The position numbers and the translations under genes were made by a program. The notes below the pieces were generated by a model, which had not been told where the DNA came from, did not search any database, and saw nothing but the letters and a program-made list of their open reading frames with translations. A DNA stretch of 64,000 nucleotides from Martelella mediterranea DSM 17316 (GTDB lineage: Bacteria; Pseudomonadota; Alphaproteobacteria; Rhizobiales; Rhizobiaceae): positions 186,001 through 250,000 of the forward strand of contig NZ_CP020332.1 of NCBI RefSeq assembly GCF_002043005.1. The letters run 5' to 3'. Position 1 is the first letter of the stretch. Every line of letters begins with the position of its first letter. Shown one piece after another: positions 7,857 through 16,277 of the stretch.

Positions 7857-9989
7857 TCATTTGTCGCGGGTGCCGCGCCAGGTCAGCAGGCGCAGCGCAT
7901 TGGCTGTAACGAGGACCGTAGCGCCCGTATCGGCGAGAATCGCCATCCAGAGCGTGGTAATGCCGAATAGAGTCGTCACGAGGAAGACGGCCTTCAGACC
8001 AAGCGCTATGGCGATATTTTGCCAAATATTGCCGAGTGTCGCCTGTGACAACCCGATGAGATCGGCAACACCCGTCACCCGGTTTCTGAGCAGCGCGGCA
8101 TCTGCGGTCTCCAGAGCAACGTCGGTGCCTGCACCCATGGCAACGCCAACGGAAGCGGCTGCGAGCGCCGGCGCGTCATTGATACCGTCTCCCACCATGG
8201 CGATCGGGCCATTAGCTTTGAGGCGACCGATCTCGGCGAGCTTGGCGTCGGGCAACAATTCGGCGCTTGCCTCAAGGCCAAGATGGGCCGCAATGGCGTC
8301 GGCCGTGCGCTTGTTGTCGCCGGTCAGCATCAGTGGCCGCACACCTCGATCTGTCAGCCGCTTCACACCTTCGATAGCGTCGTCGCGCGGTTCGTCGCGC
8401 AACGCGATCAATCCCTCGATGGTCTTGCCCTTTATAAGCACGACGACCGTCTTGCCCTGGCTCTCCAGTATGGTGATCGTCTCGGCAATGTTCTCTTCGA
8501 GGGCAGCCTGTTCGGCGGCATGACGGGGAGACCCGACCGAAGCGAAGCCGTCCTTCAACCGCGCTGTGACCGCTTTGCCGGGTGTGGCAACGCCGCCCCC
8601 GAAGGTGACGGGCAGTTCGAGCCCCCGCACTTTTGCCGCCTCCACGATTGCAACCCCGAGAGGATGGCTGGTGCTGCGCTCGACGGCCGCTGCAATGGCA
8701 AGGACGGCGTTCTCGTCCCCATTGATCGGCACAATGTCCGTCACCTGGGGATGGCCACGCGTCAGCGTTCCTGTCTTGTCGAAGGCAACAGTTACGACCT
8801 TACCGAGTATTTCCAGTGCCGCGCCCCCCTTAATCAGCAATCCCTGACGCGCGCCGGCGGCAAGACCCGAGGCAATAGCCGCCGGCGTGGAAATCACGAG
8901 CGCGCAGGGGCAAGCAATCAGCAACGTCGCAAGACCCCGATATACCCATGTCATCCAGTCACCGCCGAAGGCGAGCGGCGGCACCACGACGATCAGAGCC
9001 GCGACGACCATAGCGCCAGGCGTATACCAGCGGCTGAAACGGTCGATCATACGCGCCGTCGGGGCCTTTGATTCCTGAGCTTCCTCGACCATGTGGATGA
9101 TGCGGGCAATGGTATTGTCGGCCGCGACATGACTGATCGACACTCGCAACTCGCCATTTGCATTGATGCTGCCGGCATAGACGTTTGCGCCGGCTTCTTT
9201 AAGCACGGGCATGGATTCGCCTGTCACGGGCGCCTCATCGACCTCAGATGCACCATCAATCACCGTGCCGTCAGACGGCACACGGTCCCCAGGCCGAACA
9301 ACGACGACATCACCAATAGCCAACTCTTCGGCAGCGACCTGCTCAATGACACCATCACGCTCGCGGAACGCGACCCGGGGCACGAGATCGATCAGCGCTT
9401 CAATGCCTGCCCGCGCACGGCCTGCCGCCACGGTTTCAAGCAGCTCGCCCACTGCGAACAGGAAGATCACGACAGCAGCTTCTTCGGCCTCGCCGATGGC
9501 GACCGCGCCGAGTGCCGCGACCGTCATCAACGTCTCGATGGTGAAGGGTGAGCCGGACATCGCACCGGCGACCGCCCGCCGCGCGAACGGGATAACGCTG
9601 ATCAGGGCCGCACCTGAATAGAGCCATTGCTCCCAATCCGGCAGGATACGCGCAATGGCGAAGGCAAGCATGAACAGTGCGCCGGTCAGCAGTACAAGCC
9701 GACCCTTGCTGCCTTTCCACCACGCCTCTGTGATGCGCTTCCGAGGCGGCCCCCCCTTCGTCTCAGCCTGCTCGATCACTGGCGTGTACCCGAGCGCTCG
9801 GATCTTTTGCTCAATAGTGCCGAGGGCCGTCCGGTCTTCATCGAGTTGCAATGCTAGCGTCTCGTTGGCGTAGCTGACATTGATGTCGCTAACGCCCGGC
9901 AGGCGTTGCATCGCCGTCTCGATTTTCAATGCGCACGAGGCGCAGTCCATGCCTTCTATACGCAGTCTGTAAGGGCTCGCTGCCGCCAT
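7857..9989 (-). CDS. cadA: P1B-type heavy-metal-translocating ATPase (CadA/ZntA-like)
   Basis: A 710-residue pump. An N-terminal heavy-metal-associated domain holds GMDCASC (Cys16, Cys19). CPC lies in the ion-binding helix near residue 360 (IACPCALVIS), the phosphorylation motif DKTGTLT near 402, HPLG, and the hinge GDGINDAP near 604. The final helix ends DTGATVLVTANALRL, with the Asp expected for Zn/Cd/Pb exporters. The ATG follows GAGGTGACACC. A MerR-type promoter with a 19-bp spacer lies directly upstream, so induction by Cd, Zn or Pb is likely. The downstream transporter and copper genes on the same strand may share this transcript. Confidence 0.92.
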   Translation of the reverse strand: MAAASPYRLRIEGMDCASCALKIETAMQRLPGVSDINVSYANETLALQLDEDRTALGTIEQKIRALGYTPVIEQAETKGGPPRKRITEAWWKGSKGRLVLLTGALFMLAFAIARILPDWEQWLYSGAALISVIPFARRAVAGAMSGSPFTIETLMTVAALGAVAIGEAEEAAVVIFLFAVGELLETVAAGRARAGIEALIDLVPRVAFRERDGVIEQVAAEELAIGDVVVVRPGDRVPSDGTVIDGASEVDEAPVTGESMPVLKEAGANVYAGSINANGELRVSISHVAADNTIARIIHMVEEAQESKAPTARMIDRFSRWYTPGAMVVAALIVVVPPLAFGGDWMTWVYRGLATLLIACPCALVISTPAAIASGLAAGARQGLLIKGGAALEILGKVVTVAFDKTGTLTRGHPQVTDIVPINGDENAVLAIAAAVERSTSHPLGVAIVEAAKVRGLELPVTFGGGVATPGKAVTARLKDGFASVGSPRHAAEQAALEENIAETITILESQGKTVVVLIKGKTIEGLIALRDEPRDDAIEGVKRLTDRGVRPLMLTGDNKRTADAIAAHLGLEASAELLPDAKLAEIGRLKANGPIAMVGDGINDAPALAAASVGVAMGAGTDVALETADAALLRNRVTGVADLIGLSQATLGNIWQNIAIALGLKAVFLVTTLFGITTLWMAILADTGATVLVTANALRLLTWRGTRDK

Positions 9990-10020
9990 GGTGTCACCTC
10001 GATGGTTTAATGTGACACCG

Positions 10021-10051
10021 CAGATAGACCCTGTAGCAACTATAGGGTCAA
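10021..10051 (-). promoter_or_regulatory. MerR-family-type promoter of cadA
   Basis: On the minus strand TTGACC and TATCTG are separated by 19 bp, the over-long spacer characteristic of MerR-family activation. The spacer contains an inverted repeat (GACCCT ... AGGGTC) resembling CadR/PbrR/ZntR operators. Confidence 0.85.
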
Positions 10052-10124
10052 GAGTGGACTTCGTTTATTTGATTTCGCGCTGCGATCCACGTGCAAATTC
10101 GCGGTACAACTTCATTAAGGAGCC

Positions 10125-10155
10125 TTGACCCTGTAGTGGGTACAGGGTGCAGAAA
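10125..10155 (+). promoter_or_regulatory. Second MerR-family-type promoter, facing dsbB
   Basis: TTGACC is followed after 19 bp by a weak -10 (CAGAAA). The spacer carries CCTGTAGTGGGTACAGGG, closely matching the operator in front of cadA. It would place dsbB under the same metal-responsive regulator. Confidence 0.75.
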
Positions 10156-10210
10156 TAGTTGAATGCAAAGGTAAATGGAGCGAAGCGAAACGATGGCGAA
10201 AGGGAGTGCT

Positions 10211-10717
10211 ATGACCACCGGGGCGGGCACGACTGCAAATACCTGGGCGTTCGTCTTCTCGGCATGGCTCATTGCGCTTGCCGCCTCGCTCAGCGCTCTC
10301 TTCATTGGTGAGGTCATGGGACAGACGCCGTGCAATCTGTGCTGGCATCAGCGCGCTTTCATGTTTCCGCTGGCGGTCATTCTGGCTGTCGCTAGCTTTC
10401 GAGGTGATGCCAGCGTTTCCCGGTACGGACTTCCACTGGCTGCCCTAGGTGCCGCCATCGCTGCATTCCACTCCCTCCTTTATGCGAGGATCCTTCCAGC
10501 AGCCATCGAGCCTTGTACACAAGACGGCCCGTCATGTTCTGGCGTCGAGATGACGGTCCTTGGCATTTTGCCGCTCCCTTACCTATCGCTCGCCGCCTTT
10601 GTGTCATATGTGGAACGACCCGCTTGGCAAGGGCTTTTTCAGACAGTTGATCACGCGGGAACGGTGCGGTCATATGTTCGGCCTTTCAGCGCGGCGATTA
10701 ACCGCTGGCCTCGATGA
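10211..10717 (+). CDS. dsbB: DsbB-family disulfide bond formation protein
   Basis: A membrane protein of 168 residues with four helices. Cys41 and Cys44 (TPCNLCWHQR) and the second periplasmic pair Cys102/Cys109 (EPCTQDGPSCSG) are those of DsbB, which reoxidises DsbA using quinone. I chose the ATG with AGGGAG 4 nt upstream; in-frame ATGs at 10175 and 10193 are possible and would add up to 12 polar residues. The MerR-type promoter in front suggests metal induction, plausibly because thiophilic metals damage disulfide formation. It is divergent from cadA. Confidence 0.85.
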   Translation: MTTGAGTTANTWAFVFSAWLIALAASLSALFIGEVMGQTPCNLCWHQRAFMFPLAVILAVASFRGDASVSRYGLPLAALGAAIAAFHSLLYARILPAAIEPCTQDGPSCSGVEMTVLGILPLPYLSLAAFVSYVERPAWQGLFQTVDHAGTVRSYVRPFSAAINRWPR

Positions 10718-10878
10718 GATCCGCGATGCGAGCGGCTAATCAACGGCACGCGCTTTGAGCGCGTTGACACAAGCGGCCTCTCTCGCCTCGGGATTTCGTC
10801 CCATGGAATCATCGTCTGCTTTTGCACCTCACCTCTGCCGGCTACCGCGCCGACAGTTCATTTTGGCCGACTTCCGGT

Positions 10879-11433
10879 TCAAGCATTCGCGACGCTATCT
10901 ACCGGTGCCATGCCTCGATATATCCCGCCCTTGGTCAGAAGTGCCCATATGACCCGGGCCGTCTTGTTTGCGAGCGCGACGGCCACGACCTTGTAGGGCC
11001 GTCGGGTCAGAAGCGCGCTCAGCCATTTCGGCGCTTTATCGTTGCCTCGGACGCGTCGCAGGACAGAGCTCGCGCCGAGGACGAGCAAGGAGCGGAGCTC
11101 GGGATTGCCCATCTTTGATATTCCTCCCAACCTCTCTTTGCCACCGCTCGAATGGGATCTCGGCGTTAATCCCAGCCAGGCTGCGAAGTGGCGAGCGGAT
11201 TTGAACCCGCCAGGATCTGGAACAAGCGCCTTGATTGACGCCGCCGTGATCGGGCCGACGCCTGGTATAGTGGCCAGACGTCGCATATCCTCATCGCGCT
11301 TCGCTTCGGCGACAATCTCCCGTTCGAGCTTCACGATCTGCGCGAACAACGCCTCGATCTGATCGGCGAGGGTGGACAGAGCGAAGCGCGCAGTCTTCGG
11401 CAGGCGAGCATCGGTCGCATCACGCACGATGTC
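10879..11433 (-). pseudogene. C-terminal remnant of an IS110-family transposase
   Basis: About 185 codons of the C-terminal half remain: a coiled segment, then the IS116/IS110/IS902 domain with TIPGVGPITAASIKAL, FAAWLGLTPRSHSSGGK and ALANKTARVIWALL. The N-terminal DEDD catalytic domain is absent because the frame stops at the inverted repeat of the adjoining IS21-like remnant. It cannot encode an active recombinase. Confidence 0.8.
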
Positions 11434-11507
11434 TGTCCGTCATCGAATGATTATGGACAGAATGCGGTTTGGATTTCAGGAGGATCTGGCTCGTCTGATG
11501 TGTTGAT

Positions 11508-12488
11508 TTAAACGGCGTTTGCGTGATGTTGCAAGCGTCGGTTCTGAATGGTCTGTTGCTTGATCCTTTTTCGCTGTTTCAGGATTTCGTCTCCTCTGCC
11601 GAAGTAGACATCCGCTGGCGTGAGATTGCCGAGGCTCTCGTGGTATCGGCGATTGTTGTAATGGTCGATAAACGCCCCGATCTGAGCTTCGAGGTCTTCC
11701 GGGAAGAAGTAATTTTCCAGCAGGATCCGGTTTTTCAGCGTCTGGTGCCAGCGCTCGATCTTGCCTTGGGTCTGCGGATGACCAGGCGCGCCGTGCAGCT
11801 GCTCCATTTTCCTGTCCTTCAGCCAATCCGCCAGGTCTTCGGCGATATAGCATCCGCCATTATCCGACAGCAGTCGCGGCTTGTGCTCCACCTTGACGCT
11901 GTCGCAACCGGATGCGGCCAGTGCAATGTTCAGCGTGTCGGTCACGTCGCCGACTTTCATGTTCGTACACAGCTTCCAGCCCACTATGTAACGCGAGAAG
12001 TCATCGAGAATGGTGGACAGATAGAACCAGCCCCAGCCGATTACTTTCAAATAGGTGAAATCGGTTTGCCACATCTCATTGGGGCGAACGGTCTTGTCCT
12101 TGAACTCATTGTCCGCCTTGACGACGATAAAAGCCGGTGAGGTGATCAGGTCATGGGCCTTGAGCAGGCGATAAACGGACGCTTCTGATACGAAATAGCT
12201 TTTTGTATCGGTGAAGGTCACCGCCAGTTCGCGCGGGGAGAGCTCCGGCTCTTCAAGCGCCAGTTCGATCACCTCCTCCCTGATAGCATCGGGAATCCGG
12301 TTCCACACGCGTGATGGAGCCGATGAGCGGTCCTCCAGCCCCTCAACGCCAAAGCGCTGGAAACGGTCATACCAGCGGTAAAAGGTCTGCCGTGGAATGG
12401 CGAGCTGTTCCAGCGTCTTCTTCACCGGCAGGTGCGATTGCTCAACCAGCCGGATGATTTCCAGCTTCTCGGATGCGGGATATCTCAT
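11508..12488 (-). CDS. IS3-family transposase OrfB (integrase catalytic domain)
   Basis: A 326-residue protein with an N-terminal helix-turn-helix (LAIPRQTFYRWYDRF), an HTH_21-like region, then a retroviral-type integrase core. The DDE residues are in MWQTDFTYL, LLSDNGGCY and GKIERWHQTLK. Its start overlaps the orfA stop by 4 nt, the layout in which IS3 elements make a fused OrfAB by frameshifting. It looks intact. Confidence 0.9.
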   Translation of the reverse strand: MRYPASEKLEIIRLVEQSHLPVKKTLEQLAIPRQTFYRWYDRFQRFGVEGLEDRSSAPSRVWNRIPDAIREEVIELALEEPELSPRELAVTFTDTKSYFVSEASVYRLLKAHDLITSPAFIVVKADNEFKDKTVRPNEMWQTDFTYLKVIGWGWFYLSTILDDFSRYIVGWKLCTNMKVGDVTDTLNIALAASGCDSVKVEHKPRLLSDNGGCYIAEDLADWLKDRKMEQLHGAPGHPQTQGKIERWHQTLKNRILLENYFFPEDLEAQIGAFIDHYNNRRYHESLGNLTPADVYFGRGDEILKQRKRIKQQTIQNRRLQHHANAV

Positions 12489-12865
12489 TCTTCTGCGTCC
12501 CCATCCCCGATCATGCTTTTTTTGAGCAGGCGCAGCTCCAGCGTCTGCTCGGCCACGACCTCTTTCAGATCGCGTGCTTCCCGGCGCAACGCCTTCACCT
12601 CATCCGTGGTTGCGGCCCGTGCCGTATCGCCGGCCAAGCGCCGCTTGCCGGCCTCGAGAAATTCCTTCGACCAGGTGTAATACATGCTCTCGGCGATGCC
12701 CTCACGGCGGCAGAGTGCGGCAATGCTGTCTTCGCCGCGCAGGCCTTCCAACACAATGCGGATCTTTTCCTCAGCCGAATAGGATTTGCGGGTGGAACGG
12801 CGGATATCCTTGATCGCCTTGTCTGCGCTCGGCTTCTGCTGACCGGATTTCTGTCTCATCGTCAC
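12485..12865 (-). CDS. IS3-family transposase OrfA (helix-turn-helix)
   Basis: This 126-residue protein carries the HTH_Tnp_1 domain (KSYSAEEKIRIVLEGL, ALCRREGIAESMYYTWSKEF) followed by a leucine-zipper-like coiled coil (EVKALRREARDLKEVVAEQ). It binds the IS ends and pairs with OrfB. Confidence 0.88.
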   Translation of the reverse strand: MTMRQKSGQQKPSADKAIKDIRRSTRKSYSAEEKIRIVLEGLRGEDSIAALCRREGIAESMYYTWSKEFLEAGKRRLAGDTARAATTDEVKALRREARDLKEVVAEQTLELRLLKKSMIGDGDAEE

Positions 12866-12929
12866 TTCCTTTGCGTGCGCTATGATGAGCCAAAACCCTC
12901 CCTTATCCGTTAAGCCTGATCTGTCTCAA

Positions 12930-13493
12930 AGGCGTTGAGACGGGACAGGCATCGAATAACATCTCGTGCGTCTGAAGCGGATAAGCCCGTACCAGGAAGG
13001 CGCGGCTATGCGACAGCTTCGTATGGGCCACCTGAAGTTTGACCCGTTCTCCGCCGATACTGGCCCAATCCTCGCTCCAATCGAACTGGAATGCCTCGCC
13101 GGGTTGAAACACCAAGGGGACGAAGGTGCCGCGTCCTGCTGTTTGCTCTGCGCGAAGCCGATCCTCCCGCCATGCCCGGGCAAAAGCCGCCACACGTCCG
13201 TAGGACCCATCGTAACCGAGCTTGGCCAGATCCTCATGCATCTGCTTTACGGTTCGACGGTCTTTGCGCGACTTGCGCGTTTGCGCCAGAAGCCAGGCCG
13301 ACAATCGATCCGCATACGGATCCAACTTGCTCGACCGGGCCGGCGTCTTGAACTTCGGCTCGACCGCGCCCTCGCGCAAATACTTTCTGATGGTGTTGCG
13401 AGACAGCCCCGTTCGTCTGGAAATCTCGCGAATTGGCATTTTGTCACGCAATGCCCAACGTCTAATGACACTCAAAAATCCCATGTCGATCAC
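12930..13493 (-). pseudogene. N-terminal fragment of IS21-family transposase IstA
   Basis: About 188 codons match the N-terminal region of IstA: a helix-turn-helix (REISRRTGLSRNTIRKYL), a linker, and the start of the integrase core with FQFDWSED, the first catalytic Asp. The frame then runs into IS3 sequence and stops. The second Asp, the Glu and the whole of IstB are missing, so it is inactive. The start is near the right inverted repeat as expected for IS21. Confidence 0.82.
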
Positions 13494-13646
13494 TCCATAT
13501 CTCCCCGACTGAAACCGTCAGGGCAATGTGTTCACATGGGTCAATTCTCAGTGAAAATTTGGGGGCCTACCGGGTCACTTCTCAGCGGAAATCAACACTC
13601 CTGATAGTCGATCCGCATTCTGTCCATAATCATTCGACGACGGACA

Positions 13647-14038
13647 CTCTTCCGATTTCGCGGCGCCACCTTGGAAAACTAGACGGACTATCCGGGTAGA
13701 TGCCAATGGCCGGATGAGGTCAAAGCGCAGATCGCTTTTCGTTAGGCGTCAGGCCGGAAACGTTGCAATCGAAGCTCGTGGCGGAGACCGGCGAGGCAGG
13801 ACGCCGCCGCGAAAACGGCGGCCATGACGGAACATGTTGCCTTGCGATGGAAGTCAAAAGCAGCATTGAATCTCTTTCTCGTTTCAACTGCAGATAATCT
13901 TATTCGCTGAGTAAATTATGGCCGTTTCAAGGTATTTGCGGTTGTAGCGGCCTTACCGGGGAACTCTTCGTAGTTCAGTCGATTAAGCATTTGGGCCAGC
14001 CGACTGTCTGGCTTGGCCTATCGCAAGGGAGTGCTTCA
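13647..14038. other. Intergenic stretch, nothing recognised
   Basis: About 390 bases between the IS21-like end and the sulfatase-fold gene. No convincing reading frame, RNA or repeat was seen. AAGGGAG at its end is the ribosome binding site of the next gene. Confidence 0.4.
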
Positions 14039-15547
14039 ATGGCCTTTTCTATTTCTCGTCGCAGTCTTCTTACCGGCACGGCCGCCGGTGTCAGCCTTGG
14101 CGTTGTCGGCACTGCTCTGGCCGTAGAGCAAAAAACTCAGGCACGCGCCGCGGCAACCGCCGGTCACTTGGAAAAACCGAACGTGATCCTGATCGTCACC
14201 GATACCACGCGGCGCGATCATATTGGCGCCTATGGCAATGACTGGATTCAGACTCCGAACCTGGACAAGCTTGCCGCCGCGAGCCTGCGCTTTACCCGGG
14301 CCGTGCCCGAGGCGATGCCGACCGTGCCGGCGCGCCGTTCCATCCACAGCGGCATGCGCACCTTTCCGTTCCGCAATTGGGTCAAGCGCAGCGGCAATGA
14401 ATCGGGCGTCTGGGGCTGGCAGCACATCCCCGACGATCAACCTACACTCGCCGAACTGTTGTCGGCCGGCGGCTATACGACGATCCTGGTTTCCGACAAT
14501 CCGCACACCTTCAAGCCGTCGATGAATTTCGCACGCGGCTTCAAGTCGCTGCAATGGATCAGAGGGCAGGAAGGCGATGACTATATGCCGCCATGGCTCG
14601 CTGATGACAGACTCATCGACCGATACCTGTATCAGGACGCAGGCGGCGAGGAACTGACCTCCAAGGGCGAAAATCTGCTGCTCGCCAACGAGTTGAGACA
14701 GTATCTCGCCAACAATGCAGATCGCGTTCGCGAAGAGGACTATCTCTGTGCCAAGGTGTTCCGCACCGCCGCGCGCATGCTGGAAAGTACGCCGCCCGAC
14801 CAGCCGTTCTTTATGTCGATCGATTCCTTTGATCCCCACGAGCCCTGGGATGCGCCGCGTCACTATGCCGATCTTTATGACCCCGATTACGCCGATCCGG
14901 AGCCGGTTTCGCCGCGCTACGGCAAGAGCGACTATCTGACGCAGCGCCAGCTGAAGCGCATGCGCGCTCTCTATGCCGGTGAGCTCACCATGGTCGATCG
15001 TTGGATTGGTTATTTCATGCGGCAGGCGGAACAGCTCGGCCTTCTGGAAAACACGCTTGTCATCATGACCAGCGACCACGGCATGGCGCTTGGCGAACAC
15101 GGTGCGCTTGGAAAACCGTCCTTCGCGTTATGGCCGGAGATGACGGATACGCCCTTCTTCATCCGCCACCCGGACGGCAAGCGCGCCGGTGAGGCCATGG
15201 ACTATTTCGCATCGACCCACGACATTGCGCCGACCATCCTCTCCTTTGTCGGCATCGAGCCTGAAACCAGGTTCGACGGCGTCGACCTGATGCCGACGCT
15301 CGACGGCAAGATGCCATCCGATTCGCGTGATCATTTCACTTCCGGGATGAATAACTATGTCTGGGTATCGGACCGGCAGTATACGATGATTTCGAAGAAC
15401 GATGGCAGCGATGCCAAGCTCTACGACATCGTTGCCGATCCCGATCAGCAGAATGACATTGCAGCCGACAATCCCGATATCGTCGAGCAGATGTTCGCGC
15501 TGGTGCTCGAGGATGCCGGGGGGGAACCGCTGCCGAGTTACGGCTGA
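14039..15547 (+). CDS. Tat-exported sulfatase-fold hydrolase with Thr in place of the formylglycine Cys
   Basis: A 502-residue protein. The start with AAGGGAG 7 nt upstream gives a Tat signal (SRRSLLTGTAAGVSLGVVG). Alkaline-phosphatase-superfamily features follow: NVILIVTDTTRRDHIGAYG, then the sulfatase signature region with Thr95-Val-Pro97-Ala-Arg99 where type I sulfatases have Cys/Ser-x-Pro-x-Arg, and TSDHGMALGEHG near residue 345 supplying metal ligands. With Thr at the nucleophile position formylglycine cannot form; phosphodiesterases of the same superfamily use Thr. It may therefore be a phospho-ester hydrolase or an altered sulfatase. It stands alone, followed by a terminator. Confidence 0.8.
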   Translation: MAFSISRRSLLTGTAAGVSLGVVGTALAVEQKTQARAAATAGHLEKPNVILIVTDTTRRDHIGAYGNDWIQTPNLDKLAAASLRFTRAVPEAMPTVPARRSIHSGMRTFPFRNWVKRSGNESGVWGWQHIPDDQPTLAELLSAGGYTTILVSDNPHTFKPSMNFARGFKSLQWIRGQEGDDYMPPWLADDRLIDRYLYQDAGGEELTSKGENLLLANELRQYLANNADRVREEDYLCAKVFRTAARMLESTPPDQPFFMSIDSFDPHEPWDAPRHYADLYDPDYADPEPVSPRYGKSDYLTQRQLKRMRALYAGELTMVDRWIGYFMRQAEQLGLLENTLVIMTSDHGMALGEHGALGKPSFALWPEMTDTPFFIRHPDGKRAGEAMDYFASTHDIAPTILSFVGIEPETRFDGVDLMPTLDGKMPSDSRDHFTSGMNNYVWVSDRQYTMISKNDGSDAKLYDIVADPDQQNDIAADNPDIVEQMFALVLEDAGGEPLPSYG

Positions 15548-15572
15548 AACGGATAGCAAAGGGACATCAAAC

Positions 15573-15602
15573 GGATCGGTTGCGAAATCGATCCATTTTT
15601 TT
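15573..15602 (+). terminator. Rho-independent terminator after the sulfatase-fold gene
   Basis: GGATCG and CGATCC form a 6-bp stem with a 10-nt loop, followed by A and a run of eight T. Confidence 0.65.
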
Positions 15603-15636
15603 AATGTCGTCGCCCATTATTCCGCCCGTTCTGCAA

Positions 15637-15901
15637 GGGAGCGGCCGACGCGCTGACCATCGGTCTGTCCCGCGAGCTCGGACCGAAGGGCATTCGGGTG
15701 AATGCAGTCCGGCCCGCCTTCATCGAAACCGATATCCATGCAAGCGGCGGCCGGCCCGACCGGGCCGGAGTGCTTGGCGCGACAACGCCCATGGGACGAT
15801 CGGGACAACCGGAGGAAGTCGTCGACGCGATCACCTGGCTGATCAGCGATGCGTCATCTTACGTGACCGGCACTTTCGTGGACATGTCGGGCGGCCGATA
15901 G
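15637..15901 (+). pseudogene. C-terminal remnant of a short-chain dehydrogenase/reductase
   Basis: About 87 codons read KGAADALTIGLSRELG, then RVNAVRPAFIETDIH, PMGRSGQPEEVVDAITWL and SYVTGTFVDMSGGR, the conserved second half of a classical SDR beginning at the catalytic Lys of YxxxK. The Rossmann half is missing; the preceding frame is unrelated. It is probably a relic from an earlier recombination. Confidence 0.8.
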
Positions 15902-16277
15902 GTTGGCGCAAAGCTGCCTCTCGAGACTTCACCCGCACCTTGGAGCGACACAGCCCGTATTGACGGACGGCATCAAGGTCCTGAAGGGATACGAACCTGT
16001 GAAACGTGCCTGTCTCTCCATAAGCCATTGATAGATTGATACTCTCTGAAATTGTACGCCCGCGTTGTCAGCGGAATCTGAAACTGTTCGGTATTTGTGG
16101 CCTGAGCCGCCACTGCGGTTTGTTGGGGGCTGGGGCTGGCCAATAGGCATCGCCCCCTCCTCCCTTGAACACCGGCATCATAAACGGACGCTGGCGGCAA
16201 GGCGGGCCATCCATAAAGGCGAGGAAAATGTCGTTGATCGTGTCTTCGGAAACGACAATGAACAACGACTACGGCAC
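15902..16277. other. Intergenic stretch without a recognised gene
   Basis: About 375 bases between the SDR remnant and the yhhJ stop. A short piece resembles a tRNA T-arm but no cloverleaf can be drawn. Nothing else was recognised. Confidence 0.35.

Larger units (their letters stand above)
11480..12930 (-). mobile_element. IS3-family insertion sequence
   Basis: Two overlapping reading frames (orfA, orfB) of the IS3 type form a complete-looking unit of about 1.45 kb. Imperfect terminal similarity (GATCTGGCT on the left, GATCAGGCT on the right, inverted) marks approximate ends. Boundaries are uncertain by about 20 bp. It lies inside the IS21-like remnant and truncates istA. Confidence 0.65.
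11434..13646 (-). mobile_element. IS21-like element remnant with an IS3 element inside
   Basis: Outer ends carry near-perfect inverted repeats starting TGTCCGTC (A or G) TCGAATG and running through GGACAGAATGCGG, at 11434-11467 and 13613-13646, with TCAGGAG at matching places further in. Only the N-terminal part of istA remains inside the right end; the rest of istA and all of istB are missing, replaced by an IS3 element. This indicates insertion followed by deletion. Confidence 0.65.

Noticed and set aside
15985..16020. tRNA-like T-arm on the minus strand (GGTTCGTATCCC)
   Set aside because: No anticodon arm, D-arm or matching acceptor stem could be drawn around it.
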